Source: Rhodobacter sp.
GTDB taxonomy: Bacteria > Pseudomonadota > Alphaproteobacteria > Rhodobacterales > Rhodobacteraceae
DNA length: 64,000 nt
NCBI GenBank assembly: GCA_020637515.1
Contig: JACKKG010000001.1
Location: 2,386,501-2,450,500, forward strand
Direction of reading: 5' to 3'
In this document: one piece after another, positions 16,600-25,474 of the stretch
Layout: the number at the start of each line of letters is the position of its first letter
Numbering within the stretch: the stretch's first letter is position 1
Notes under the pieces: model-generated
Seen by the model: the letters and a program-made list of their open reading frames with translations, nothing else
Database searches by the model: none
Told to the model about the DNA's origin: nothing
Translations under genes and position numbers: made by a program

Positions 16600-16668
16600 T
16601 GTCGCTTTGGCCTTCCGCCGCGCGGCGCGCTTCGGTATGGGAAAGCAACCCCCGACAGGAGCCCCGCG

Positions 16669-17871
16669 ATGACCTCGACCCCCTACAGCCGCCCCGTGGT
16701 CCGCTTGCGCCCCAAGGCCGAGGCCCGCGCCATCCGCCACGGGTTCCCCTGGGTCTATGCCGACGAGTTGGTGCTGGACCGGCGCACCAGCGCGCTGGAA
16801 CCGGGCGCGCTGGCGGTTCTGGAGGATGCCGAGCGGCGCGTGATGGGGCTGGTCACGGTCAACCCGAAATCCAGGATCGTCGCCCGGATGCTGGATCGCG
16901 ACGCCGAGGCGACGCTCGATGCCGCCTGGTTCGAGGTCCGGCTGACCCGCGCGCAGGCGCTGCGCACGCGGCTCTATGACGCGCCCTTCTACCGGCTGAT
17001 CCATGCCGAGGCCGACGGCTTTCCCGGTGTCGTCATCGACCGATTCGGCGACGCCGCGGTGATCCAGCCCAACGCCGCCTGGGCCGAGGCGAATCTGGAC
17101 ACCCTGGTTGCGGCGCTGCAACGGGTGACGGGGGTTCGCACGGTCATCAAGAACGGATCGGGCCGCGCGCGCGCGCTCGAAGGTCTGAGCGAGGAAACGC
17201 AGGTGCTGACCGGGGCCGTCGCCGGGCCGGTGGCGGTGCCGATGAACGGCGCGGTCTACATGGCCGACCTCACCGGCGGGCAGAAGACCGGCCTGTTCTA
17301 CGACCAGCGCGACAACCACGCCTTTGCCGCGCGTCTGGCGCGCGGGGGCCGGGTGCTGGATGTGTTCAGCCATGTCGGCGGGTTCGGTCTGGCGGCGTTG
17401 GCGGCGGGGGCGGTCAGCGCGCTGGCGGTCGATGGATCGGAACCGGCGCTGGCGCTGGCCGAGCAGGGCGCGGCCGCGATGGGCGCCGCCGACCGCTTTG
17501 CAACGCGCCAGTCCGATGCGTTCGAGGCGCTCGAGGCGCTGGCGGCGGAAAACGCGGTGTTCGATCTGGTGATCTGCGATCCGCCCGCCTTTGCGCCGCA
17601 CCGTCAGGCGCTGGACGCGGGCCTGAGGGCGTATGAGCGCATCGCCCGCATGGCCGCGCAGGTGGTCGCGCCGGGCGGTTTCCTGGTGCTGTGCTCGTGT
17701 TCGCACGCCGCCGATCTGGCGCAGTTCCGCGCCGCCTGCACGCGCGGCATCGGCAAGGGCGGGCGACAGGGGCAGCTTCTGCACACGGGGTTCGCCGGGC
17801 CGGATCACCCGATGCTGCCGCAACTGGCGGAAAGCGGCTATCTGAAAGCCTTGGCGTATCGGCTTGACTAG
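16669..17871 (+). CDS. rlmI: 23S rRNA m5C1962-type methyltransferase (RlmI family)
   Basis: 400-residue class I methyltransferase with an N-terminal PUA domain (VRLRPKAEARAIRHGFPWVY) and a central EEHxxF-like region leading into the catalytic domain. That domain carries GGQKTGLFYDQRDNH, the SAM motif VLDVFSHVGGFGL, and CDPPAFAP containing the DPPxF motif typical of RlmI. The C-terminal VLCSCSHAAD supplies a cysteine-rich catalytic strand. ATG 16669 is chosen from the start of the PUA domain; the upstream open frame overlaps the terminator. Its stop overlaps the TTG start of the PIN gene by 8 bases, so they are coupled. Specificity for C1962 is by family only. Confidence 0.87.
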   Translation: MTSTPYSRPVVRLRPKAEARAIRHGFPWVYADELVLDRRTSALEPGALAVLEDAERRVMGLVTVNPKSRIVARMLDRDAEATLDAAWFEVRLTRAQALRTRLYDAPFYRLIHAEADGFPGVVIDRFGDAAVIQPNAAWAEANLDTLVAALQRVTGVRTVIKNGSGRARALEGLSEETQVLTGAVAGPVAVPMNGAVYMADLTGGQKTGLFYDQRDNHAFAARLARGGRVLDVFSHVGGFGLAALAAGAVSALAVDGSEPALALAEQGAAAMGAADRFATRQSDAFEALEALAAENAVFDLVICDPPAFAPHRQALDAGLRAYERIARMAAQVVAPGGFLVLCSCSHAADLAQFRAACTRGIGKGGRQGQLLHTGFAGPDHPMLPQLAESGYLKALAYRLD

Positions 17872-18379
17872 GGTCTTTCTGGACACCTGCGTGCTGTTTC
17901 CGCCGATCCTGCGCGACCTGGTTCTGGGCCTGGCGGACAGGGGGCTGTTTACCCCGCTCTGGTCGGCGGGGGTGGCGGCGGAATGGCTGCATGTCACCGC
18001 GCGCAAGGGCGAGAGCGGCGCGGCGCAGGCGCTGGCGCGGATGCAGGCCCGCTGGCCGGGGTCCGAGTGCCCGCCCGGCGCGCCCGCGCTTCTGGATCTG
18101 CCCGATGCCGCCGACCGCCATGTGCTGGCGGCAGCCATCGCCGGAGGGGCCGCGGTGCTGCTGACCCAGAACCTGCGCGATTTTCCCCGCCGGGCGCTGG
18201 CACCTCACGCGATCCGCGCGGTCTCGCCCGACGCCTTCACCATGGACCTGTGGCTGGCCGCCAACGCGCCGGTCGAAACCGAGGTGGCGCGCGTCTGGCC
18301 GGGGCTGACCGGCCCCGATCTGCGCAAGGCGCTGAAGAAGGCAGGGCTTCCCCGGCTGGGACGCGCGCTGGAACGCTGA
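17864..18379 (+). CDS. PIN-domain protein (RSP_2648-like)
   Basis: 171-residue PIN-fold ribonuclease-like protein. The first acidic residue is in RVFLDTCVLFPP (Asp7). Further acidic residues are in GVAAEWLHV and DLPDAADRHVLAAAI, followed by the LLTQNLRDFPRRAL strand-helix typical of PIN proteins. The only start that keeps Asp7 is TTG 17864, inside the end of rlmI; a GTG three codons past Asp7 would lose it. No antitoxin gene is adjacent, so this is not an obvious VapBC pair. It matches a stand-alone PIN family I associate with Rhodobacteraceae. Coupling to an rRNA methyltransferase suggests an RNA-related job (inference). Confidence 0.78.
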   Translation: MTRVFLDTCVLFPPILRDLVLGLADRGLFTPLWSAGVAAEWLHVTARKGESGAAQALARMQARWPGSECPPGAPALLDLPDAADRHVLAAAIAGGAAVLLTQNLRDFPRRALAPHAIRAVSPDAFTMDLWLAANAPVETEVARVWPGLTGPDLRKALKKAGLPRLGRALER

Positions 18380-19249
18380 TCAGACCCATTTCGCCAGCGG
18401 CGGCAGGCTCATCAGAACCGCATCCGCGTTGTGCCCCGTCTCCAGCCCGAATTTCGTGCCCCGGTCGTAGACCAGGTTGTATTCGGCATAAAGCCCGCGA
18501 TGGATCAGTTGCGCGTCGCGGTCGGCCTCGGTCCAGGGCTGCGCGCGGCGCTTTTCGCACAAGGGGGCAAAGGCGGGCAGAAAGGCCTCGCCCACGGCGC
18601 GCGTAAAGGCAAAGTCCGCCGCCCAGTCGCCGGTGTTCAGGTCGTCATAGAAGATGCCGCCGACACCCCGCGCGCGGCCCCGGTGCGGGACAAAGAAATA
18701 CTCGTCCGCCCAGGTCTTGAACCGGGGGTAATAGCTGGCGTCGTGCGCATCGCAGGCGCGTTGCATGGCGGCGTGGAAATGCGCGGTGTCCTCGGCGTAT
18801 TCCAGGCAAGGGTTCAGGTCGGCGCCGCCGCCGAACCACCAGGCGCCCGGGGTCCAGAACATCCGCGTGTTCATGTGCACCGCCGGGCAATGGGGGTTGC
18901 GCATATGCGCGACCAGGCTGATGCCCGAGGCCCAGAAACGCGGGTCGTCGGTCATGCCGGGGACGCCACGCGCCGCCATCGCCTTTTGCGCGCGCTCACC
19001 CAGCGTGCCATGCACCGCCGACCAGTTCACGCCGACCTTTTCGAACAGCCGCCCGCCGCGCATCACGCTCATGATGCCGCCCCCGCCCGCGCCGCTGTCG
19101 CGCTCGGTCGGCGTGACCTCGAACCGGCCGGCGGGCAGGTCGCTGTCGGTGCTGTCCTCCAGCGCCTCAAAGGCGGCGGTGATGGTGTCGCGCAGGCTGC
19201 GGAACCAGTCCGCGGCCTGGGTCTTGCGGGTGTCGAAAGCGTCGGTCAT
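18380..19249 (-). CDS. hemF: Oxygen-dependent coproporphyrinogen III oxidase
   Basis: 289-residue enzyme that oxidatively decarboxylates two propionates of coproporphyrinogen III to vinyls in heme and bacteriochlorophyll synthesis, using O2. Family signatures are PHCPAVHMNTRMFW, WFGGGADLNPCLEY, YYPRFKTWADEYFFVPHRG, GVGGIFYDDL, EYNLVYDRGTKFGLETG and the C-terminal SLPPLAKWV. GGGAGACGC precedes ATG 19249. It is convergent with the PIN gene with no spacing. No FNR box was seen upstream. Confidence 0.97.
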   Translation of the reverse strand: MTDAFDTRKTQAADWFRSLRDTITAAFEALEDSTDSDLPAGRFEVTPTERDSGAGGGGIMSVMRGGRLFEKVGVNWSAVHGTLGERAQKAMAARGVPGMTDDPRFWASGISLVAHMRNPHCPAVHMNTRMFWTPGAWWFGGGADLNPCLEYAEDTAHFHAAMQRACDAHDASYYPRFKTWADEYFFVPHRGRARGVGGIFYDDLNTGDWAADFAFTRAVGEAFLPAFAPLCEKRRAQPWTEADRDAQLIHRGLYAEYNLVYDRGTKFGLETGHNADAVLMSLPPLAKWV

Positions 19250-19315
19250 GCGCGTCTCCCTCTCTGCCGGTGTTCTAGCAACAGGGCGCGGGGAAAGGCC
19301 AGTGCGCGCAATGCC

Positions 19316-20329
19316 TCAGGCGGTCCAGCGCACCCAGCGGCCGTGGAAATCGGCGCGCCCCAGCGCGATGGTCCGGTCGCCGGGCCACAGCCGCAGCAAA
19401 AGCCCCGCGCCGGGGCCGTCGCCGTCGGCCTCGTAGCGCAGCCAGGCCAGCGGGGTGTCGGCGTAGGCGCGCGCGCCGGCGGCCTCGATCCGCGCGGCCC
19501 CCTCGCGCTGGCGCGCGGCCGGCAGATATTGCCAGGCGACGGTGCTCCAGATCAGGTGCAGGGTGCCGGGCCGTGGGGCCAGCCGGCTGGCAAGCCAATC
19601 CACGGCGTCGGCGCGTTCGGGCTGCGGCGGGCCGGCGGCGATCGCGGCCTCGGTTAGGGTGCGGCGGTGCGGCTGGTCGGGCCAGAGATAGGCCAGCAGG
19701 CGCAACCGTTGCGCCGGGTCGGTCACGTCGATCGGGTTCAGATCGACGCCCGCACGAGCGCGCACGCGCAGCGGCGCAGGGGCGGGCAGGGCGCCCTGCC
19801 AGTCGGGCGTCAGGCGCAGCACGGCATCGGCCGGCCCCAGGGGGCCCAGGGCAAATCGGTCCCACATCAGGTTCAGCCCGGCGCTGGCGCCCAGTTCGGT
19901 GAACACCATCGGCAGGGGATGGCGCGCGGCCAGCCAGTGGCCGGCGGCGATCAACACGGCGGCGCGGCGCACCTCGTTCGTCTGCGGCGCGTTTTGAACG
20001 AAGCCCTCGATAAAGGCCGCTTCGCGCGCCAGCGCCGCCCGCACCGCCTGCCACAGTGCCGCGTCGCTGGACGGGTGCGGGGGATAGACGGCGGCAAGGT
20101 CCGCGTGCCCTTGCAGCACCAGCGCATGAAGCGCGCCCGCCAGCCTGAGCGGCACCGATGCCCCCGCCGGGCCCAGTTCTCCCGGCCAGTCGAACAGCCG
20201 GCGCGTCAAGGGGGTGTCGTCGGTCAGCCGCTCGCCAAGCAGCGTGCACAGCCGCGCCATGAACGGACTGCCCAGGGCCGCGCAGGCATCCGCTTGCTGG
20301 CGCAGGGCCGCGCGCAGCCGCGCGGTCAC
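19316..20329 (-). CDS. DUF2332 family protein
   Basis: 337-residue protein matching the DUF2332 pattern: N-terminal FMARLCTLLGERL, central QTNEVRRAAVLIAAGHWLA and FTELGASAGLNLMWDRF, then VDLNPIDVTDPAQRLRLLAYLWPDQ and the C-terminal IWSTVAWQYLPAARQ. The middle part resembles a methyltransferase-like fold (ELGASAGLNL in the place of motif I), but no activity is known to me. The start is GTG 20329, overlapping the TGA of pth by four bases, so the two are translationally coupled. Whether it acts in tRNA or ribosome biology, as its neighbours pth and rplY might suggest, is open. Confidence 0.87.
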   Translation of the reverse strand: MTARLRAALRQQADACAALGSPFMARLCTLLGERLTDDTPLTRRLFDWPGELGPAGASVPLRLAGALHALVLQGHADLAAVYPPHPSSDAALWQAVRAALAREAAFIEGFVQNAPQTNEVRRAAVLIAAGHWLAARHPLPMVFTELGASAGLNLMWDRFALGPLGPADAVLRLTPDWQGALPAPAPLRVRARAGVDLNPIDVTDPAQRLRLLAYLWPDQPHRRTLTEAAIAAGPPQPERADAVDWLASRLAPRPGTLHLIWSTVAWQYLPAARQREGAARIEAAGARAYADTPLAWLRYEADGDGPGAGLLLRLWPGDRTIALGRADFHGRWVRWTA

Positions 20330-21003
20330 CGGAACTTGTCCGCCAGCCGCTGCAACGGGCTGCGGCTGTCTTCGGTCGCGGGTTGGGGGGCGGGCTTTGC
20401 GGTGGGCGGAGGCGGCGCGCGCCCCGCGTTGCGCGCCGGCGCGACCCGCTGCGCCACGGCGTTCTGGAACCGCGCGCCGTCCCCCGCCGCCAGTGCATCC
20501 GCCCCGTCCGCGATCCCGCGCAGCAGATCGTCGAGCCAGTCCTCGTCCGCCTTGGCGAAATCATGCAGCACATAACCCGCGACCGCGTCCTTGTGCCCGG
20601 GGTGGCCGATCCCCAGTCGCACCCGCGCGAACCCGTCGCCGATATGCTGAATGATCGAGCGAAGCCCGTTGTGCCCGGCGTGCCCGCCCCCCTGTTTCAA
20701 CCTGAGCTTGCCGGGCGCCAGGTCCAGTTCGTCGTGCAGCACCATGACATCGGCGGGGGTCAGCTTGAGATAGCGCATCGCCTCGCCCACGGATTGCCCG
20801 GACAGGTTCATGAAGGTCTGGGGCTTCAGCAGGACCGCCTTGTCGCCGCCCAGGCGCCCCTCGGCCACCTGGCCCTGAAAGCGCGCCTTCCAGCCGGTAA
20901 AACCGTGGTCCTGCGCGATACGGTCCAGCGCCATGAACCCGATGTTGTGACGGTTGCGCGCGTATTGCGCGCCGGGATTGCCAAGGCCGACGATGAGTTT
21001 CAT
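20326..21003 (-). CDS. pth: Peptidyl-tRNA hydrolase
   Basis: 225-residue hydrolase that recycles tRNA from peptidyl-tRNA released during abortive translation. The N-terminus has VGLGNPGAQYARNRHNIGF with the catalytic histidine (His19), and the middle holds PQTFMNLSG and DELDLAPGKLRLKQGGGHAGHNGLRSI. The C-terminal 40 residues (proline- and alanine-rich, ending PLQRLADKF) extend beyond the compact E. coli enzyme, as is common in this family. It lies downstream of rplY, a widespread rplY-pth order, but a terminator stands between the two. Confidence 0.97.
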   Translation of the reverse strand: MKLIVGLGNPGAQYARNRHNIGFMALDRIAQDHGFTGWKARFQGQVAEGRLGGDKAVLLKPQTFMNLSGQSVGEAMRYLKLTPADVMVLHDELDLAPGKLRLKQGGGHAGHNGLRSIIQHIGDGFARVRLGIGHPGHKDAVAGYVLHDFAKADEDWLDDLLRGIADGADALAAGDGARFQNAVAQRVAPARNAGRAPPPPTAKPAPQPATEDSRSPLQRLADKFR

Positions 21004-21081
21004 GGCCGGCTGTCTACCTTGGGGCGGCGGCGCTGTCCACGGGGCCGCGCGTCCGCGGGGCCCCCGGGGTGGACAAGCGAA

Positions 21082-21109
21082 AACCCCCGCCCTGGACAGG
21101 ACGGGGGTT
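21082..21109 (-). terminator. Terminator of rplY
   Basis: Stem AACCCCCG/CGGGGGTT with a 12-base loop. On the minus strand it is followed by TTTT after the G run. It sits about 25 bases past the rplY stop and before pth. Confidence 0.7.
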
Positions 21110-21132
21110 CCAAAGCGTCACCCGCGCAAGGA

Positions 21133-21753
21133 TTACTCCTCGGTGGCTTCCTCGTCGCCGTCTTCGTTGTCGGCCGAACGCAGCCCCGAGGGCGCCGCGA
21201 GGTTGGCGATGACGAAGTTGCGGTGGATCGCAGGCTTCACGCCCTCGGGCAGGGCGATGTCTTCGATGTGGATGACGTCGCCGATCTGCTTGCCGGTCAG
21301 ATCGACCACCAGCTTTTCGGGGATGTCGCCTGCCAGCACGTTCAGTTCGACGTCCGGGCGCACCACGGTCAGCGTGCCGCCACGCTTCAGGCCGGGGGCA
21401 GCGGCGTGGTTCACGAATTCGACGTGAACGAACAGGTTGATGCGCGAGGTGCGGCGCAGGCGCATCAGATCGACGTGGGTCGGCAGGTCCTTGACCACGT
21501 CGCGCTGCACGGCGCGGCAGATCACGCGGACATCGTCCTGACCCTCGACCTTGAGGTTCCACAGCTGCGACAGGAAACGGCCCTGCTTCAGCTTTTTCAG
21601 CAGATAGTTGAAGTCGAAGTCGAGGTTCAGCGGCTCGGCGCCGCCACCATAGACAACGCCCGGCACCTTGCCCGCACGACGAGATTGACGAGCGGCCCCC
21701 TTGCCCGACCCCGTCCGGACCTCGGCGATCAGATCGTGGATCTCACCAGCCAT
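21133..21753 (-). CDS. rplY: 50S ribosomal protein L25/general stress protein Ctc
   Basis: 206-residue two-domain L25 of the long (Ctc/TL5) type. The N-terminal 5S-rRNA-binding domain has VRTGSGKGAARQSRRAGKVPGVVYGG, and the C-terminal beta domain includes HVEFVNHAAAPGLKRGG and VVDLTGKQIGDVIHIEDIALPEGV. The acidic tail DNEDGDEEATEE is typical of alphaproteobacterial members. AGGAG lies 5-6 bases before ATG 21753. It is followed by its own terminator and then pth. Confidence 0.96.
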   Translation of the reverse strand: MAGEIHDLIAEVRTGSGKGAARQSRRAGKVPGVVYGGGAEPLNLDFDFNYLLKKLKQGRFLSQLWNLKVEGQDDVRVICRAVQRDVVKDLPTHVDLMRLRRTSRINLFVHVEFVNHAAAPGLKRGGTLTVVRPDVELNVLAGDIPEKLVVDLTGKQIGDVIHIEDIALPEGVKPAIHRNFVIANLAAPSGLRSADNEDGDEEATEE

Positions 21754-21929
21754 ATCGGTTCTCCTAAATTCGGTTGGTTACAGGTCACGCCCCTCCAAGG
21801 GTGGATGCGCGACCGGGGCCGCATAGCCGAGAACGGCCGCGAAGGAAAGAGGGTATCTGCACCTCTGGACCCCGGCCGCGCGCCGTGGTTGAGTGCCCCG
21901 CCACCGTTTCCCAACCGTCAGAGCGCCCG

Positions 21930-23075
21930 ATGCCCGGTTTCGCCCATGCCCTGCGCCTGTCGCGCGCGCCCGCCGTCTGCTTTGCGGGCATGGGGCTGGT
22001 CTGGGGCAGTTTCAACGCGGCGCTGCCCGATATCAAGGGCGCAATGGGGGTCAGCGACGGCGCGATGGGCGCGCTGCTGATCTGGGGCTCGGTCGCGGCG
22101 ATCAGCATGATGACCCTCGCGCCGCGCCTGGGGGGGCCGCTGGGGCGTGCCGCGCTGCCCACCTTCGCGCTGGCCATGGCCGGCGCGCTGGCGCTGATGG
22201 CGGGCGCGGGCTCGGCACTGGCCTTCGTGCCGGCGATGATGGCGATGGGGGCCGCCACCGGGGCGCTGGACGTCTTCATGAACGCGCGGCTCTCGGCGAT
22301 CGAGACGGGCGCGGGGCGCAGCCTGATGAACCTGAACCACGCGCTCTATTCGCTGGCCTTCGCCGCCGCCGCGGTGGCCACCGGGGCGGCCCGGTCGGTC
22401 GGACTGGGGGCGCCGGCGATCCTGGGCACGGTCGCGGTTCTGGTGGCGGTTCTGGGGCTGACAAGCTGGGAACGCGACGGCGCCATCGCCGGGCTTGCGC
22501 GACCCGCGGGACACAAGGGAGGGCGCCTCGGCCTGTTGCCGATCCTGGGAGGGGGTCTGATCCTGGCCGGGCTGATGACCGAGAACGCGGTCGAGGCCTG
22601 GTCCGCGCTCTATGTGGAGCGCGACCTGGGCGGCGCCACCGGGGCCGGGTCGCTGGCGCCGGCGCTGATGGCCCTGACGATGGGCCTGGGGCGGCTGGCG
22701 GGTCAGGGCGTCAGTGCCCGGATCGCCGACCGCACGCTTCTGCGCGCGGGCCTGGGCGTGACGATCCTGGGTGTCGCGCTGGTGATCGCGGCCCCCGGCC
22801 AGGCCTGGGCCTTTGCCGGATTTGTCGTGCTGGGGCTGGGCGTCTCGGTGGTGGTGCCGACGGCGCTGTCGCTCGTCGGCCGCACCAGTCCCGAGGCCAC
22901 CCGCACCCGCGCCATCGCCCGCGCCACGGTGCTGGGGTATCTGGGCTATTTTGTCGGACCGCCGCTTCTGGGCCTGATCGCCGAAGTGGCGGGGCTGCGC
23001 GGTTCGTTCGGGGTGATCCTGCTGGTGCTGGCGGGCGCCCTGATCCTGGCGCAGGCCCTGACCCGGCGCGGGTAA
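21930..23075 (+). CDS. MFS transporter (YbjJ-like)
   Basis: 381-residue major facilitator with about 12 hydrophobic segments in two halves. The opening GMGLVWGSFNAALPDIKGAMGVSDGAMGALL, the LDVFMNARLSAIETGAGRSLMNLNHALYS stretch and the second-half GRTSPEATRTRAIARATVLGYLGYFVGPPLLG resemble the YbjJ/FucP-like drug or sugar exporter group. The substrate cannot be predicted. ATG 21930 begins just before the first membrane segment; the frame reading back to 21774 is unlikely. A repeat copy follows the stop. The downstream gene converges. Confidence 0.86.
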   Translation: MPGFAHALRLSRAPAVCFAGMGLVWGSFNAALPDIKGAMGVSDGAMGALLIWGSVAAISMMTLAPRLGGPLGRAALPTFALAMAGALALMAGAGSALAFVPAMMAMGAATGALDVFMNARLSAIETGAGRSLMNLNHALYSLAFAAAAVATGAARSVGLGAPAILGTVAVLVAVLGLTSWERDGAIAGLARPAGHKGGRLGLLPILGGGLILAGLMTENAVEAWSALYVERDLGGATGAGSLAPALMALTMGLGRLAGQGVSARIADRTLLRAGLGVTILGVALVIAAPGQAWAFAGFVVLGLGVSVVVPTALSLVGRTSPEATRTRAIARATVLGYLGYFVGPPLLGLIAEVAGLRGSFGVILLVLAGALILAQALTRRG

Positions 23076-23079
23076 AGGC

Positions 23080-23142
23080 AAGGGGGCCAGCCCCCTCGCC
23101 GCGTGCGCGGCTCACCCCCGGGATATTTCGGGCACAAAGAAG
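23080..23142 (+). repeat. Composite intergenic repeat, copy D
   Basis: Short hairpin AGGGGGC/GCCCCCT, a GC-rich spacer, then the tail GATATTTCGGGCACAAAGA at about 23122-23140. It directly follows the MFS stop and is oriented with that gene. The TTTTCCA-loop hairpin is missing in this copy. Confidence 0.65.
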
Positions 23143-23167
23143 TGCATGTTTAACAAAGGGTTAAGCC

Positions 23168-23226
23168 CCTTCTTTGTGCTGAAAATATCCTCCGGGAGGG
23201 TCCGGGAGGGTGGAAAACCCTCCCGG
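23168..23226 (-). repeat. Composite intergenic repeat, copy E (inverted)
   Basis: Read on the minus strand: stem CCGGGAGGG/CCCTCCCGG with loop TTTTCCA, then a tail GATATTTTCAGCACAAAGA. It lies just past the end of the molybdopterin-binding gene and is oriented with it, so copies D and E face each other between two convergent genes, separated by about 25 bases. Confidence 0.7.
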
Positions 23227-23234
23227 CGGTGGCC

Positions 23235-24235
23235 TCAATCGCGACGGTTGCGCGGGCGCGGGCGGGTCGGGATTTCCTTCAGCAGCCCGCCGACTCCCAT
23301 CCGGCGGATGTCGTCGCCTGCCACCGGCACGCCGCAGATCAGCCGTTCCAGCACGAAATCCGCGCCGTTCAGCGCCGGGCTGCGGGCGCAGCCCGGCAAG
23401 CCGACCACCGGGCGCGCGCCAAGCGTTCCCAGGAACAGCAGGTTGCCCGGATCCACGGGCATCCCGAAATGGGTGACCGTGCCACCGGCGCGGCGCAAGG
23501 CTTTGGGCGCGGTGTCGCGTTCATCCGAGGTGGCCGAGGCGGTGAGGATCAGCAAGAGCGCGCCCTCGGCTTTTCGCAGCGCGTCAGATATGGAATTTTC
23601 GTCATGGAATACAAGGCATTCCGGGCCAATCTTCACGCCCAGCCGATAGAGCCGCTCGGCGGTGACGCGGTACCCCTTGTCGCTGCCGCCCGCGCCGGTT
23701 CGGGCGCCGGTGGTGGTTTCGATCAGGCTGGCGGTGTCCAGCACCGGTCGTGCCAGGGAAAGCGCCGCGGCGCCCAGCGCGCATCCCTTGGAAACAGATG
23801 CTTTTTCAAGACCATAGGCGACGATCTTGACGGTCGCGACCATGCCGCCCTGGTCCATGCGGTGCCATTCCGGCACGGTCGCCAGGGTGATCGCCGGGTC
23901 GCAGGCATTGACCGCGTGCACCTTGCCCGCGTCGATGCGCGCCAGGCCCGGCCCGTCGGCCAGCAGGTTCACCCGGCCCGTGCCCACCGCTTGCAGTTGC
24001 AGGCCGCATCCCTCGGGGGCCAGCGCGCGCGCCAGGGCCAGCGCGGCGGAATCCTCGTCCATGTCCTGGGGGCCCAGACGCGCGACCGTCACCCGCGCAT
24101 ACCCGGCCGTGGCCAGCGCGGCCAGATGGGGTTCCTCCAGCACCGTGCCCTTGCGCAGTCTGCCGGTCGCCAGCGGTTCCGAATGCGCCAGGACTGCGCC
24201 CAGCGCCTGTTCCAGCGGGACCGGGCCAAAGTCCA

Positions 24236-24236
<1 letters not shown>
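23235..24236 (-). CDS. Molybdopterin-binding domain protein (MoaB/MogA fold, molybdenum-enzyme accessory)
   Basis: 333-residue protein. The opening MDFGPVPLEQALGAVLAHS resembles MoeA/MobA-type N-termini. The second half has a MoCF-like stretch with ALLLILTASATSDERDTAPKAL, THFGMPVDPGNLLFLGTLGARPVVGLPGCARSP and a cysteine in LPGC. Such proteins are found next to XdhC and nucleotidyltransferase genes of molybdenum hydroxylases; the exact role (perhaps cofactor binding or insertion) is inferred. ATG 24236 overlaps the xdhC stop by one base, giving tight coupling. The C-terminus is basic (RPRPRNRRD). No structural molybdenum hydroxylase gene is in the window. Confidence 0.8.
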
Positions 24237-25201
<965 letters not shown>

Positions 25202-25474
25202 GGCGGCTCCTCTGGCGGCCGGACTGGGGGCAGTATGACGCCCGACCCGGGGTATTTCCAGCGCGACCTTTGGCGAGGGGGGGGGGAGAGAGGGTCGGCC
25301 GCCGCGACCGGGAGGGACACGGCGGCCGGGTTCAAGCCCCAGTTGGCTGACGGGGCCTGATCCTGCGCGCCCGCGGGGGGGGGATTGGGCGCGACGGAAC
25401 CTGTTCCCTACATGGCGTTTGCAACGCCCGCGTGCAACCGTGCGCGACGAAGGGGCGCGGAAAACCGCCGAGCG

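Noticed and set aside
17864..18379. Reading the PIN protein as a VapC toxin
   Set aside because: No antitoxin gene before or after it; the neighbours are rlmI and hemF.
23150..23164. TTAA-N7-TTAA match to the CtrA box
   Set aside because: It lies between the 3' ends of two convergent genes, inside the D/E repeat pair, where no promoter is expected.
25202..25474. Possible gene or RNA between the XdhC and CoxE-like genes
   Set aside because: Only G-rich runs and shadow frames; no ribosome site, tRNA shape or long hairpin seen.
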